This document shows, in pieces, positions 43,837-57,600 of a stretch of 64,000 nucleotides of DNA (position 1 is its first letter; every line of letters starts with the position of its first letter). The notes beneath the pieces were generated by a model. It searched no databases. It was not told the DNA's origin and was given only the letters and a program-made list of their open reading frames with translations. The stretch lies in NCBI RefSeq assembly GCF_019703515.2, contig NC_059348.1:20727656-20791655 (forward strand). The letters run 5' to 3'. This stretch comes from Myxocyprinus asiaticus (Eukaryota > Chordata > Actinopteri > Cypriniformes > Catostomidae). A program made the translations under genes and the position numbers.

Positions 43837-43977
43837 CTGGTAGTGATGATTCGACTTTTGTGAGATCTGAGACTGGAGACATACACAGAAAGAGCAGTGA
43901 CCTGTTGGGAGGAGCTGCTACTGTATATGTACCCAGGATGTCAGGAGGTATTGCCCTAATCAACTAATCAGGTCAGC
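43837..43977 (-). promoter_or_regulatory. sag photoreceptor promoter and probable 5' non-coding exon
   Basis: On the minus strand GATTAGTTGATTAGG (within 43956-43977) gives two GATTA boxes, the CRX/OTX recognition core, nine bases apart and preceded by GCTGAC, an NRL half-site-like sequence. About 30 bases nearer the gene is a TATA-like ACATATACAG (about 43922-43931). A GT donor (ccag|gtatgag) at 43837 suggests a short untranslated first exon ending there. The arrangement fits a rod-specific promoter. The exact start site is not seen. Confidence 0.6.
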
Positions 43978-44057
43978 TACAATCCCTTTCGCCCATTCTC
44001 CAGCCCGCCCAAATATACAGATGGACACAGACACATACCCAGCCATGTTTCCTGCAG

Positions 44058-44193
44058 GTGCTGTACCTGCATGAGCGGATTGGGTTGGTTCCCCTTGGTC
44101 AGCACTGGAGGAGATTACAAAGCACTGACCCTCTGGGCACGATAATTCACGCTTCCTTTGTCAGACCTAGGTCATGTGCCAAGAACTGTGTCT
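44058..44193 (+). other. Exon-like open stretch of unknown identity
   Basis: An acceptor (tgtttcctgcag) and a strong donor (CTGTG|gtgagtgt) bracket an open frame that starts VLYLHERIGLVPLGQHWRRL and ends RPRSCAKNCVC. I do not recognise it and no partner exons are evident. It lies upstream of sag on the other strand and may be a chance or regulatory sequence. Confidence 0.25.
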
Positions 44194-44265
44194 GTGGTGA
44201 GTGTAAACAGCTCACGTTGGATGAAGATTTCAGGAAAATTATGCGGTTGGTGGAAACAGCTTAAG

Positions 44266-46880
44266 ATATATATCAGACAAACAAGTACTGCAGATAGAGA
44301 TGAAAACCTTGTATGTCAACTGGTTGAGAAATATGGACATTTGTATGAAAAGTGCAAAAATGCAAAAACACTCACAGTTTAGTAGTGCTGAGAGAGGATA
44401 GCATACAGACATTATAAATTCTCTACTGGGCAGCAATGTTTATAATTTAAAGGCATAATCCATTCTAAGGCATGAATAGAAATAGGTAGGTGGATACAGG
44501 GACGCTTGAATACATACAGTACATATAGATCTAATCAATGGAATAGTTACTTAAAGGTACTAATCGTTGATAGTGCCTCAGTTATAATCCCAGCCTGTCA
44601 GTGTCAGCAGTGTTAAACCCTATGAAGCTGATGATGGATTACCTTCACAAGAGAGATTAAGTAATTGTTATCTAGCACTGGATTATATCCAGCCATGGTC
44701 ATTGTGCACATACGGTCATTACTTGAGTGTGTGGATGAACCTTAAACATGATTGAGTGTTCATTACATGTGATTTACAAAAAATGCGATGTCAGTGCATT
44801 ACTGTACATTCTTGTACGAATTAAACTATTTCCCAAATACAGTGGATTTTAACTTGTGAACGCCCCCCCCCTTCACAAGTTTGTGCAAAACCCGATGAGA
44901 AATTTTAGCCTGCAATATCTGAGAATGTTCCAAAGAGGATTTTGTGTGCTTTCAATGAAAGCAAGGAAATCCCACCTTTCGTACAAAGAGTTAACATGGT
45001 TTTTTTACCAAATTTGCTTTCTTTGATTCCAGTTGTGCATGGCCGTTTCTGACCATATGGGGGCCCTAAGCAAAATCCTACTTGAAGGCCCCACCCCGGA
45101 TCCAGGCACACCCAAGAATGACAACACAATACAGTCTTTAACAAATTACAATATATTAACTACACAAAACGCAAAAAACAAAATTAACAATAAATTATTT
45201 GCTCATAGAAACATTAATACCATACAGTATGACACGAAAGTTATCTTTTTAAATTAACATTAACTACATTGACCAGTGAGAAAACTCTACAGAAGTTATG
45301 TGACAGGCTCTTGCATTAGCCATTTTGTATATAATGATTCCATGCAAAATGTTAATTTACAAGGAATTTGTGTACCTGAATCTCCAGCTTCCTTTGATGC
45401 CCCTAAATATTTCAATATGGCACCTGAAAATAATGCATACAAGATAAATTTGCTTTATTCAATCTTCTCCAGTGCAGCAACTACCGTCAGCTAGCTAGCT
45501 AACTAACTGAAATAAAGAAAGCTTTCTGTGAGTCTGTGAGCTAATCTTGGCTTACAACACTATGTCTCTTGTGACAATTGTATTGACTACCTTAGTTACG
45601 TATATAGCCAGCAGAAATGTCTGAAAACATGTACCTTGAACAGGACAACTGCAAAATGTTAACTAACTAATTGTTGCAATTAAATAAATGCATGACAACG
45701 AACAAACACCATCCAACCAGGTAGCTGGCTAACATTCATTTCTTACCAGTGGTCTGGCTGCGTTTCTCCTCCTCTTCCTTTTTTTCCCCCACTCCCGACT
45801 TATAGGTGCGCTCCATAATGAAAAAAAAGAAAAGAAAAAATAAAACCTTTGAGCGTGCACGTGCCTGTCACATCTAGCTTACAACACTCTCCTTGCAATT
45901 ACATTCTCCCTTCCCTCTCTGGCCACAAGGGGGGCCCTCTATAAAGGTCTAATTGAGGCTCAACAGCTAGAGTCTTACTCTAGCTTTTAGTATATTTAAA
46001 AATATACTGTATATATAAAACCCCTTTGTGGGGCCCCCTGGTGGCTCGTGGCCTGAAGCGGCTGCTTATACCGCTTATAGCTAGATACGGCCCTGCCAGT
46101 TGTGATTTTGAAACCTTTGATACTTTTTGCTGCCTTCACTATGATGTGAGTGCAATGCACTTGTGCCTCAAAGCACTATAAATTAACTTGATTTTATTGA
46201 TTTTGAAAAGTACAAAATGAAATTGCTTATTTGCCGTACAGATGTGGCAGTTGTATATTTTAATGCTCCTTTGTCACAGGAACACAGCATAGACATTTGT
46301 CTCTCTCTGAGGGAGCTAAAGTAGAGAGGAAAATGCATCCTACTTTAAAATGTGCTACTAAACATTGAAAGCAGCAAAGATATACTGACTAAAGGAACTC
46401 ATATATCTAGCAGAAGAAATAGGATCCATAAATGGACTGTTAAGTGAAAATGTGATTACTTTTCAGAAAGTTTGGTTGTGCCTTTAAATGGTCACAAAAT
46501 CAGACCTTCTGACAGTTTTCAGTTGTATATTTTATTCCAATTTTATTTCACACACCATTATCCATGTAAAACAGAATCAACTTGTTTCTCTAGTTTTAGA
46601 GACATTAAATGGTCTCTACTTGAACCAAGTATGTTTATTCATTACAAATAAACTTCAACATTTGAAACCACCATGGTTATACAGTTACATGCATACCTAG
46701 ATAATCAAACTAATTTTATTCCAAGCATTCGGCAGTATTCCATGATAATTGCATTAAAGTGATTTTAAATTCATCATTAACAACAGTCCTAAAACAAAAA
46801 AGTAGCAAAAACATAAGAGAATAAAACAAACAACAATGTAACAACAGTTCAGACTTTTTCATGTGGATGATCTTGGTAAC
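44266..46880. other. Intergenic stretch with diffuse repeats
   Basis: No exon recognised. About 44868-45030 resembles 58040-58170 (shared CTTCACAAGTTTGTGCAAAA and GTGTGCTT blocks). About 45034-46090 is bounded by loosely inverted ends (GCATGGCCGTTTCTGACC; ATACGGCCCTGCC), perhaps an old DNA transposon. A minus AATAAA near 46715-46720 may be the claudin poly(A) signal. Confidence 0.4.
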
Positions 46881-47806
46881 TCAAATATAGGCTCTTGGAT
46901 TGTCTGTGTTAGATAGAGGAGCTGATGTATAGATGGTCGCTGGCTTACCACTTGGATAGTATGCCCTTTTAAAAAGAAATGTGAGAAAAACAACAGAGAA
47001 AAAACATCATTAAAAGTTCAAAAGACAGAGACAAAACAAGATTAGAGAAATAAGTAGCCAAGCAACATGATCACACGTGAAATTGTATTTTTTTTTTTGA
47101 TTTCCAATCAATACTGTTATGGTTTTGTTTAGAGTTTGGTTTAGGACTATATTCATGTAATTACTACTCAAATGTTTCCAACAATCAGCCGTTTAACACC
47201 ACATTCATTCAAAGAAGTAAGTGAAAGAACGCTGTTTTCGTCTCAGCAGTAGTTCCACCTTCGGCTACTAGAGGGTTCGGAACATTCAGAAATCATAGAC
47301 CGATTTTAGCAGACAAAACAATCAACCTGCTGTCTCCGATTTTCCCATGAGAGCAGTCTGATATTTAATAATTTATAGACGTTTTAAGGTCAGATGTTTG
47401 AAAAAGAAGATAGAAAAATGTCTTAAGTGTGAACTTTACCCTTTAGGTTTTGCTTTAGAGATTCTTTTAAAGGCACTGCACAGGAATGAACCACCCAGTA
47501 TAGACAGGGCTGCACCAGCCCAACCTATGTAAAGACCAGAACCCAGCTCAAACCTGCAAACACAGATGAATGATTAGTGGAAGTATGTGCTTGAGAATAT
47601 GTTTGTGAGTTTTCTCACTTGATGCCACCATAGAATGGGTCATTAAATTCTTTAACCACCCATGCAGCCTACAAAGATACGGCCACCATAGTGCAAAGAC
47701 CTGTGCAAAAGAAGAACATTACTCTCAATAAGTACTGAATATCAATACAGAAATGCTAAATGGGATGAAACAAAAAATTTAGGCAATTAAACAGCTATAG
47801 AAATTG

Positions 47807-48123
47807 TCAAAGGGATAATTCTCCCAAAATTGAAAATTCTGTAATCATTTACTCACCCTCATATTGTTCCAAACCCATGTGACTTTCTTTCTTTCTTGGA
47901 ACACAAAGAAGATATTAGGTAATTTGTTCGTGTCAGTCACTATTAATTTTCATTGCATCTTTATTCCGCAATGAAAGTGAATGCTGAAGCTGCCATTCTG
48001 CCTAACACAACATTTTTTTTCTACAACATTTTGTGTTCCACAGAAGAAAGTAATACAGGGTTGAACAACACGAGGGGGAACAAATGATAACAGAATGTTT
48101 TTTTAGGTGAAATATCCCTTTAA
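47807..48123. repeat. TTAA-type miniature element, short subtype
   Basis: AAAGGGATAATTCTCCC at the left, and AGGTGAAATATCCCTTTAA at the right. It carries the AATGAAAGTGAATGCTGA centre also seen near 17700 and 35020. In the claudin intron. Confidence 0.75.
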
Positions 48124-49046
48124 TATTTTAATTACTTTGTGACTGTGAAGAATTTTGTGCATATTCTGTATATAGACAGATATAGTTCATAATGCTTTTA
48201 GTGATTACATGCAAGGATGAATAGAATGCCACCACTGACTGCAATCTTGCTTTTGGACTCATCTTTCGTTTGTCCAATCTGAATGCACTTCAGCCCCATG
48301 GTAGTTACAATTATAGAGATCAGGCCAAAGATTAGGGCAATGATCATTAATGCTCTGCATACCTGAATATGCACTGAAAATGAGACAAAAACATAGAGAA
48401 CAGTTTCTGAGTTTAGTCTTTGACATATAGATTAAAACCAAGGATACACATGTAACTTTGTTGGTGTGCACTGCCCTACAAAGGCAAAACACAGTCAATG
48501 CGCCAACATTGAAACTGAAAAAGCTTTTGGATTGTCCAGCAAAAAATGAATTATCAAATTTTTACACTTCTGTTTTTTTTTTTTTTTTTTTTATTCAAGC
48601 AAAGTTGAGCCAAACCCATCTATCACAGGACAAAGTTTGTAGTTACTGTGTTTTGCCTTTGTATGGCAGTGTACAGGTTTACTTTTACATTACATAGACC
48701 ATCATCATATTTTCATGAGTGAGTTTTTGGTCAATAGTTTATGAGAAAATTAACTACATTTAACTGATTATATGAATTAAAGTATTAATAATATTAATAA
48801 TAATTACAGTAAATAAAAGTATTAATTAAAATAATTATAGTGGCCTTTGAAATGATTGTTATTTTGGATTTGTGATTCATATGTTTATCATTTAAGAAAA
48901 AGTCAGTTCTGGAAAAAAGGGAATCAAGATAAAGTGGGCTTAGGCACTTTTTCGTATTGTTATATAATGACTACTACAACACAAAATGACTGCTAGAGAT
49001 TGAGGTCATGAACAAACCATTTTGTCATGTTCTATATCCAGTTATA

Positions 49047-50435
<1,389 letters not shown>

Positions 50436-52374
50436 TAGTTCCCCATAAATCTATCGTGAGATTCTAGAATGATCCATTACATGATCATGTTTGATATGAA
50501 ATAATCACTCTAAAAACTGTCATATGGCTGTGAGTTTTTACAACAAGCCCAGAAAACTAGTTTCAGTAAATTGGTGCCCTACCTGGCAATGACAGCATGG
50601 ACTGAAAGTCTCGGCAATCTGACACTCCAGAGCTGTCTTCGCCACATGCATGCCACAGATTCTCATTCTGACGGTTTGAAATTATCACACTCCCAGACAA
50701 ACTCGAGATCTTCCAGTAGTCGTTAGCCACAGAAACCCCAGTGACCAGCCAGCTGGCCACACACATGAAGAATCCAGTCACCTCTAATGCGGCTGACATT
50801 GTCACCCCAAACTTTTCACACAAAGAGAGTGAAAATCACAAGGCCGAGCACACACATACACACACACACAAATTCTAAGCATACTGTGCTAGATTGCTGT
50901 GATGGAATCCAAACTCAAAGAGTACAGATCATTCAGCAATGAAGAGTTCGTAGAGTAGTCCTCTCCCTGCTCATGATACCTGAGTTTGAATCAACTTTCA
51001 GTTAAGCAGCAGGACTTAAACCTTTGCAGAGGGTCATAAAGCCAAAGCTGCACCCAAGAACCCACTCAGCTCGTGATGACAATGATATCGATGAAGGGTG
51101 TGAACGTTTCATGGGGCCAGAGTGACACATTTACTCTTATGATACAATTACCATGTTTGGTTAGGTCAGGTTGATTTGTATAATGCTTTTCACAATACAT
51201 ATTGCTTCAGAGAATCTTTACAGAAAATTGTGCCTTAATGCAACCAATGATCTTGCCAAATTCAACTATGGCGAGGAAAAAATACTTCCATAAGATGTTT
51301 AGGTAGTGGAGGGGGAAAAAACTTTGGAGGGAACCAGCCTCCTCTGGCAAGGTACACTTTATAATAAATGTATTATCTAGTTATATAGTGTGATACTAAC
51401 TATGTGTTCATTGAATACATGATTATATTACATGCTTGGAAAACAGCCCACAAGAAATTGAGACTGTGCGATTGGCAGTCTCATTTATCAAATCAGTGAT
51501 CATTTATCAACTCAATTATTTTGAACATATTCATTTTATTAATTTTTACTTTGTTTTTTAATCATAATATTAAATGTTGTACCTTTTATTAATTTTAGTT
51601 TCCCCTAATTTTCTTTTTATTCTTTTAATTCTATAATTCTTGTTGTGTGTGATTTTTTTTGATGATCTTTACTGTCTTGATTTGATTTACTTTGAATTAT
51701 CTTCTTCCAATGTTTTTATATATTCACATGTGGAGCACTTTGAGCTGCATTTTATGTTTGAAAGGTGCTACACAAATAAAATGTATTATTATTATTATTA
51801 TTAAACCAGTGATTACACCTTCAAAGAGAAACTGAAATGTCTTTGCCAATGACTCATGATACTGAGAAGAAACTTTATGGATTTTATAGCTTACTGTACA
51901 CTCCCCTTACACAACTTGATAGCGGAAGTTGCCAGGATGTGTTTATGTGGGACATTTATAAACACCTAATTAAGGTAGAATAGAATTGATTCATGCAGAA
52001 AATCCTTTCAAATAGATCAGCAAAATGACACCACATCGATCCAGATAATAGAGGGAATAACTGTGAAATTTCAAAAATAACCTGGTTTCGACGGTCAGAA
52101 CTGTTTTGTGAGTGATAAAGCTTTATGACTTTATGTCTAGCCAGTTAATGGTTGATTATCATCAGAGCTCAAAGTCCACATGCTCCCAATAACATGACAT
52201 CAGAGTTTCTTTGTTTTTCTCTCCCTCCCTCCCTTTTTTTTTTTTTTTTTTTTTTGCATTCCCTACTGATCCTTTCTCACTCTTGGTCTCACTATCTATT
52301 TGAAGATGTATGAAATAACTGATAACGGTTAATGTTTTAGCTTGGTCATAGTAGACACCTTGTCGTCTCATGTT

Positions 52375-52375
<1 letters not shown>

Positions 52376-52440
<65 letters not shown>
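52376..52440. repeat. Microsatellite (TA)n
   Basis: More than 30 uninterrupted TA units followed by a short CA run. Confidence 0.95.
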
Positions 52441-52452
<12 letters not shown>

Positions 52453-52456
<4 letters not shown>

Positions 52457-52975
52457 ACCGGTCAAAAGTTTTGAAACACTCATTCTTTATTAGAATTTTT
52501 TTCTTCAGATTTTAGAATAATAGTAACGTCATTAAAACTATGGAATAACATAAATGGAACTATGGGAATTATGTTGTGACTAAACAAAATCCAAAATAAA
52601 TCAAAACTGTGTTATATTTTAGCATCTTCAAAGCAGTCACCCTTTGCCTAGAATTTGCAGACATGTACTCTTGACATTTTCTCAACCAACTTCTTGAGGT
52701 ATCACCCTGGGATGCTTTTTAAACAGTTTTGAAGGAGTTCCCATCTATGTTGGGCACTTACTGGCTGCTTTTCTTAATTATTCGATCCAAGTCATACATT
52801 TGAAATTATTTTTTTTTATTAAATTTTAGTTTTATAATGAAATAAATTAATATGGTGGCACAATTATATTTTTGTCTACAAAACTAATTTCAAACATTTA
52901 AGCATACACACAAGATTTTTAAGATCATGAGAAACATTTCAGTCAAGTGTTTCAAAACTTTTGACCGGTAGTGTG
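52453..52975. mobile_element. Tc1 family B non-autonomous element
   Basis: Inverted ends CACTACCGGTCAAAAGTTTT and its complement (ACTTTTGACCGGTAGTG), flanked by TA-rich repeats. The internal part keeps scraps of an antisense transposase end (CACCCTTTGCCTAGAATTTG). It is the intact reference for the chimera at 12450-12973. Confidence 0.85.
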
Positions 52976-52988
52976 TATATATATATAT

Positions 52989-53369
52989 AACGATCAGCCA
53001 CAACATTAAAACCACCTGCCTAATATCTCCCCTCTTGCCACCAAAACAGCGCCAACTCGCATCTCAGAATAGTATTCTGAGATGCTATTCTTCTCACCAC
53101 AATTGTACAGAGCGGTTATCTGAGTTACTGTAGACTTTGTCAGTTCAAATCAGTCTGGTCATTCTCTGTTGACCTCTCTCATCAACAAGGCATTTCTGTC
53201 CAAAGAACTGTCACTCACTGGATGTTTTTTGTTTTTGGCACAATTCTGAGTAAATTCTAGAGACTGTTGTGTGTGAAAATCCCAGGAGATCAGCAGTTAC
53301 AGAAATACTCAAACCAGCCCATCTGGCACCAACAATCATGCCACGCTCCAAATCACTGATGGTCCAAAA
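52989..53369. mobile_element. Tc1 family C left-arm fragment
   Basis: It starts ACGATCAGCCACAACATTAA, then AACCACCTGCCTAATAT, and continues to the CACCAACAATCATGCCACGC block. Truncated afterwards. Confidence 0.8.
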
Positions 53370-54606
53370 AGTAATGAATAAAACCTTTCCATTTTAATGT
53401 GAGATTATGCTTAATCACATTTCATAACAATCACAGGAGTGATTTTCAGTTTTGTGGCTCATGTGCATGCATAGGTTATAGCCTACCTGCAAGCTAACAT
53501 TCACACAGCCGTGATATGCAAGACACACTTCTGCCATCTTCAGGATAAATCTTTCCATTTCATGAACAAACAAATTCTGCCATAAACATGGACCACCATG
53601 GACAGAGTATTTTTGTTAGGAATATTGAAACAATTCCAGAAACAGCATAAAACACATAAAAGGTAACATACAAAAATATCAAACTATTGTTTTGCAAAAT
53701 AAATATATAAAAAGTAAAAAGTAAAATAATAATAATAATAATAAATGTATAGGAAAACATTTAAATATCTGCTGCAACTTGCCCGGACTGACATTTATGG
53801 AACAATTGCCCTGTGAATTCAGTTCAACCTTTGTTAACATTGTTTTGGTACCGGTCTCTCCAGTTGTATACTCACATTTGTACTTGTGTATTCTTGGTGT
53901 ATTATTGTTTCACTGAAAAATTCCATTCATTGTGTTTGTTTATCTAAGCATTCATATTTAAGGAATAGGTTAAACTGACTTAAAGAGTCCTTAAATAGAC
54001 TAAAAGATTTTGACAAATGTTTTCAAGTGATTTTGAAAGTAAGATACATTCCTCATAAACTGCTCATATATGGGCAGTGCAGCAAAATAGCAAATACAGC
54101 AGCTTCAATACAACTTCTAATAATTTCACTTTCTCAACTGGCCCAGTTTATTAGCACACAGAAAATATACACACAGTGAACACCTTTCCTCTTTGACATT
54201 GTTTCATAATCTATTTCTAAAGCACACTGACAAATACACAACCATAATACAAATTTAAAAACAGGTCCTACAGGTCCATTTAGTTGACGTGTGGCATCTC
54301 ACCCAACAAGTCACAATGTCCCTTGCAACTCATTCATTTGCTATGTCTTAGTTTCTCATTTAGCCCGTAATTATGTGTAAAGGTGAACTTGACAGCAGAG
54401 AGACAGGTGACAGGAGGAATACCTCCCTCCGCTAAGACTGTCGGTACATTTTATATACTTTGGCATCATTCTCAAGGGTCATATTACAAGCCTAGACTCT
54501 TATTAGAGACAGTAGAACAATGCTGGTATATTTCAGGTTGTGACCAATGAAGAGTGGCCCAGGGCTTGACCAGGACTGGTCATTTACTAAAGGGGAAAAG
54601 GAGGTT

Positions 54607-57600
54607 ATGTTACAGAAGAGCAGGTTGATTAAGAACCTGATTCCTCTTCTCCTGCACCTCACCATAAACTGTGAGTATCTGCTGTAGTTACAGTGTCTAC
54701 TTGGATATGTGAAAAAAGTTGATTCTGTTTGTATTGATGTTAAAGTTTCTTTTTTTTTCTTTCTTTTTTTTTTTTTTTGGGATAAACTAGTTTTATCCTC
54801 TTAGCCTCTGTTTATCCTAGAAAGCCATTTGTATTAACTTGGATTTAAAATTGTTTAGATATTACTTTTAATGTGTATAGTTAGAAGGGGTTATAACAGG
54901 TGATGTAATGTATTTTGGCACTTGAGTACTTACTGTATGTTCCTAAATGGTTGAATGGTTTATGTGATGAATTCAAGGATTAAGCTTCTCAAAGAATATT
55001 GATGGATACAGTGTGTAAATGAATGTTGCCGGAGGCTGTGGACACTGAACTGCATGTACTGTATGTGTGTGTTTGCGTGCAAGCTATGTTTCATACCCTC
55101 AACGGGTTTCATTTTCTCCGACACCTTCCAAGAAATTTATTTTTTGCAAGTATTCAAAGTCAACTAAAAATTAGCACAAAGATCAAGGCCACAGTTTTAC
55201 ATATTCTCCCCTAAATTGATCAAAATATTCATCCATTTCAGATTCAAGTTCACTCCCCACAACTCTAAACATCTCAATGCAGTCTGTAAACATGAAGCAC
55301 ATCCTTATATGGAGCCCTTTGCAGGCACACTGTTTCACTGTCAACTATTCTGTGCAGTTTCAGGGGTAAGCATATTTTAAGGGAGTCATTATATTTAACA
55401 TTTCAAGTTTTTTTTTTTTTTTTTTTTTTTTTTTGCTTCTAGGATTAAGGCTAATGTGCTACAGTGGCATATTCAGCTTAAATGTCCACAAACCTTCAGC
55501 ATATTATGCTGAGATGTAGCTACAATAAATATTGTGCCAATGCAATCTGTGCTCTACATTAGTACCATGACCACAAACTGCCCAGCAATCGTTTTTATTG
55601 TTTACCGAGCTTTAAGACTTGTTTGTTGGTGACTGAACAGTCCTCTGAGAGATCCGCTTTATTTCTGGTGTTATGCAAACACATTAAAGAAATACAGAGT
55701 TTATCTGTATCTAGGAGTATCATATGCACTGTAAATCTCACGGTAGGGTTGCCATATTCACTTTTTTGATGCACAGACATCAAGTTATTTGCAACAATTC
55801 TTGCATTAATGCTAAAAACTCACACATTTCTTTTGTGTTTTTGTTCTAGTCTATAGACTTGTTTCGCTAGATAAAATCTTCAACAAGTTGACATTAGATA
55901 GATGCTAACTACATCTGGCAGAATGAGTATTTTTTCATTTTTTTAATGTTTTTAGTTGTCTCTGCCCATTATTTCAAGCAAAATCATGATGATTGATGTT
56001 AAAATGATTTAAACCACCTCCTGGCAGAAAAAGGGACAGTTTAAATACGTTTACAATCTAACTTTTCCAGAATAACTGAAAAACAATACTTGTCCAACAA
56101 ATTCTTATGTCCAGCCAATGCAAGCCAGAGGCAGACACAGTTTTATGCATCCTTTTACTTTTTTTTTCTTTTTTTTTTTTTTTTTTTTGTCAATGCGTGC
56201 ATCATTTAAAGGGATAGTTCATCCAAAAATGAAAATCCTTCCATCATTTACTCACCCTCATGCCATCCCAGATGTGGATGACTTTCTGTCTTCTGCTGAA
56301 CACAAAGATTTTTAGAACAATATCTCAGCTCTGTTGGTCCAATGCAAGTGAAATGTAAAAGTAAAATTGAAAGTGGAGATTTAGAGTAAAAAAGGACTTA
56401 AAGATTGTTCTGTTTCTCACCCACACCTATCATATTGCTTCTGAAGATATAGATTTAAATACTGGAGTCATTTGGATTACTTTTATGTTTGCTTTATGTA
56501 ATTTTTGGAGCTACAAAGGTCTGATCACCATTCACTTACATTGTAAGGACCTACAGAGCAGAGATATTCTTCTAAAAATCTTTATTTGTGTTTTGCTGAA
56601 GAAAGAAAGTCATACACATCTTGGATGGCATGAGGGTGAGTGTCACAGTCTGTCTCCATCATCTTCTTCAAGGACTCTTATTTTGAAGTTTTTCCCCAGA
56701 CTTAATTTCCCATAGTGCACTGCCCTCATCACTTCCATCTGTTTCTTATTATCCTCACCTGTATTCCAATCACTCATTAATTCCTTTTGTATAAATATCC
56801 TCTAGTTTTACCCACTCCTTTGTCAGTCCTTGAAGTGTTATGTTGAGTTTAAGAAGTGTTACGGTGTGCTTAGCTTTTGATGTTAAGCTTTAGTGGTTGT
56901 TCCAGCATTTGTTCCATTCCAGCAATTACTATTGTTGAGCCTTTCATTTGTTCCACTCCAGCATGTATTATTTAAAGATTCCACTCCTGTGTCTCTTCTC
57001 TTCTTCATCCACTCCAGACACCAGTGAGTAAATAATGGAAGAATTTTCATTTTTGGGTGAACTATCCCTTTAAAATTAGTTTCCACCTATTACAGAAGCA
57101 TGTTGAGGGACTCTGCATGAAGCAATCATTACAAATGCACATATACTGTAAGGTTCCTTTTCAAAATGAAAATGTCAAATCAAAGACTTTCCCTTGTAAG
57201 TTAAATATTGACACATTTCATCAATCAAAAAAATATTCACTGTGGGCAAAATGTGTGTTTATAAAATGTTATACTGAACACATTCAGTCCTCTTATAAGT
57301 TTATATTGCATATCTCTGGTTCTCAGGGAGTATGAGTTACACAAGCTGAATGGAACTTGGGTGGATGCATATGACTGCCAAGAGATTAGTGAAAGCAAGT
57401 GTGACCTGACCGCTGACCTGGCCTCCGACTCTGACTACAGCGTACGCATAAAGTCAAAATGTGACGGCCATAAATCATGGGCACAACTACCAGCAACCTT
57501 CAACAGGAGAAATAGTTATGAGTTATTGGAGTGATTGTTGCATTTATTTATTTTTAAAAATAAGAGACATTAAAAATAGCTTACTGGAACCACACATCTT

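Larger units (their letters stand above)
50830..54606. other. Intergenic stretch between claudin and cytokine receptor
   Basis: No exon recognised. It includes a LINE/SINE-tail-like block at about 51733-51800 (CTACACAAATAAAATGTATT, then ATT repeats), a TA microsatellite, and two Tc1 remnants listed separately. Confidence 0.45.

Noticed and set aside
52162..52455. Open frame made of alternating Ile and Tyr
   Set aside because: Translation of the (TA)n microsatellite.
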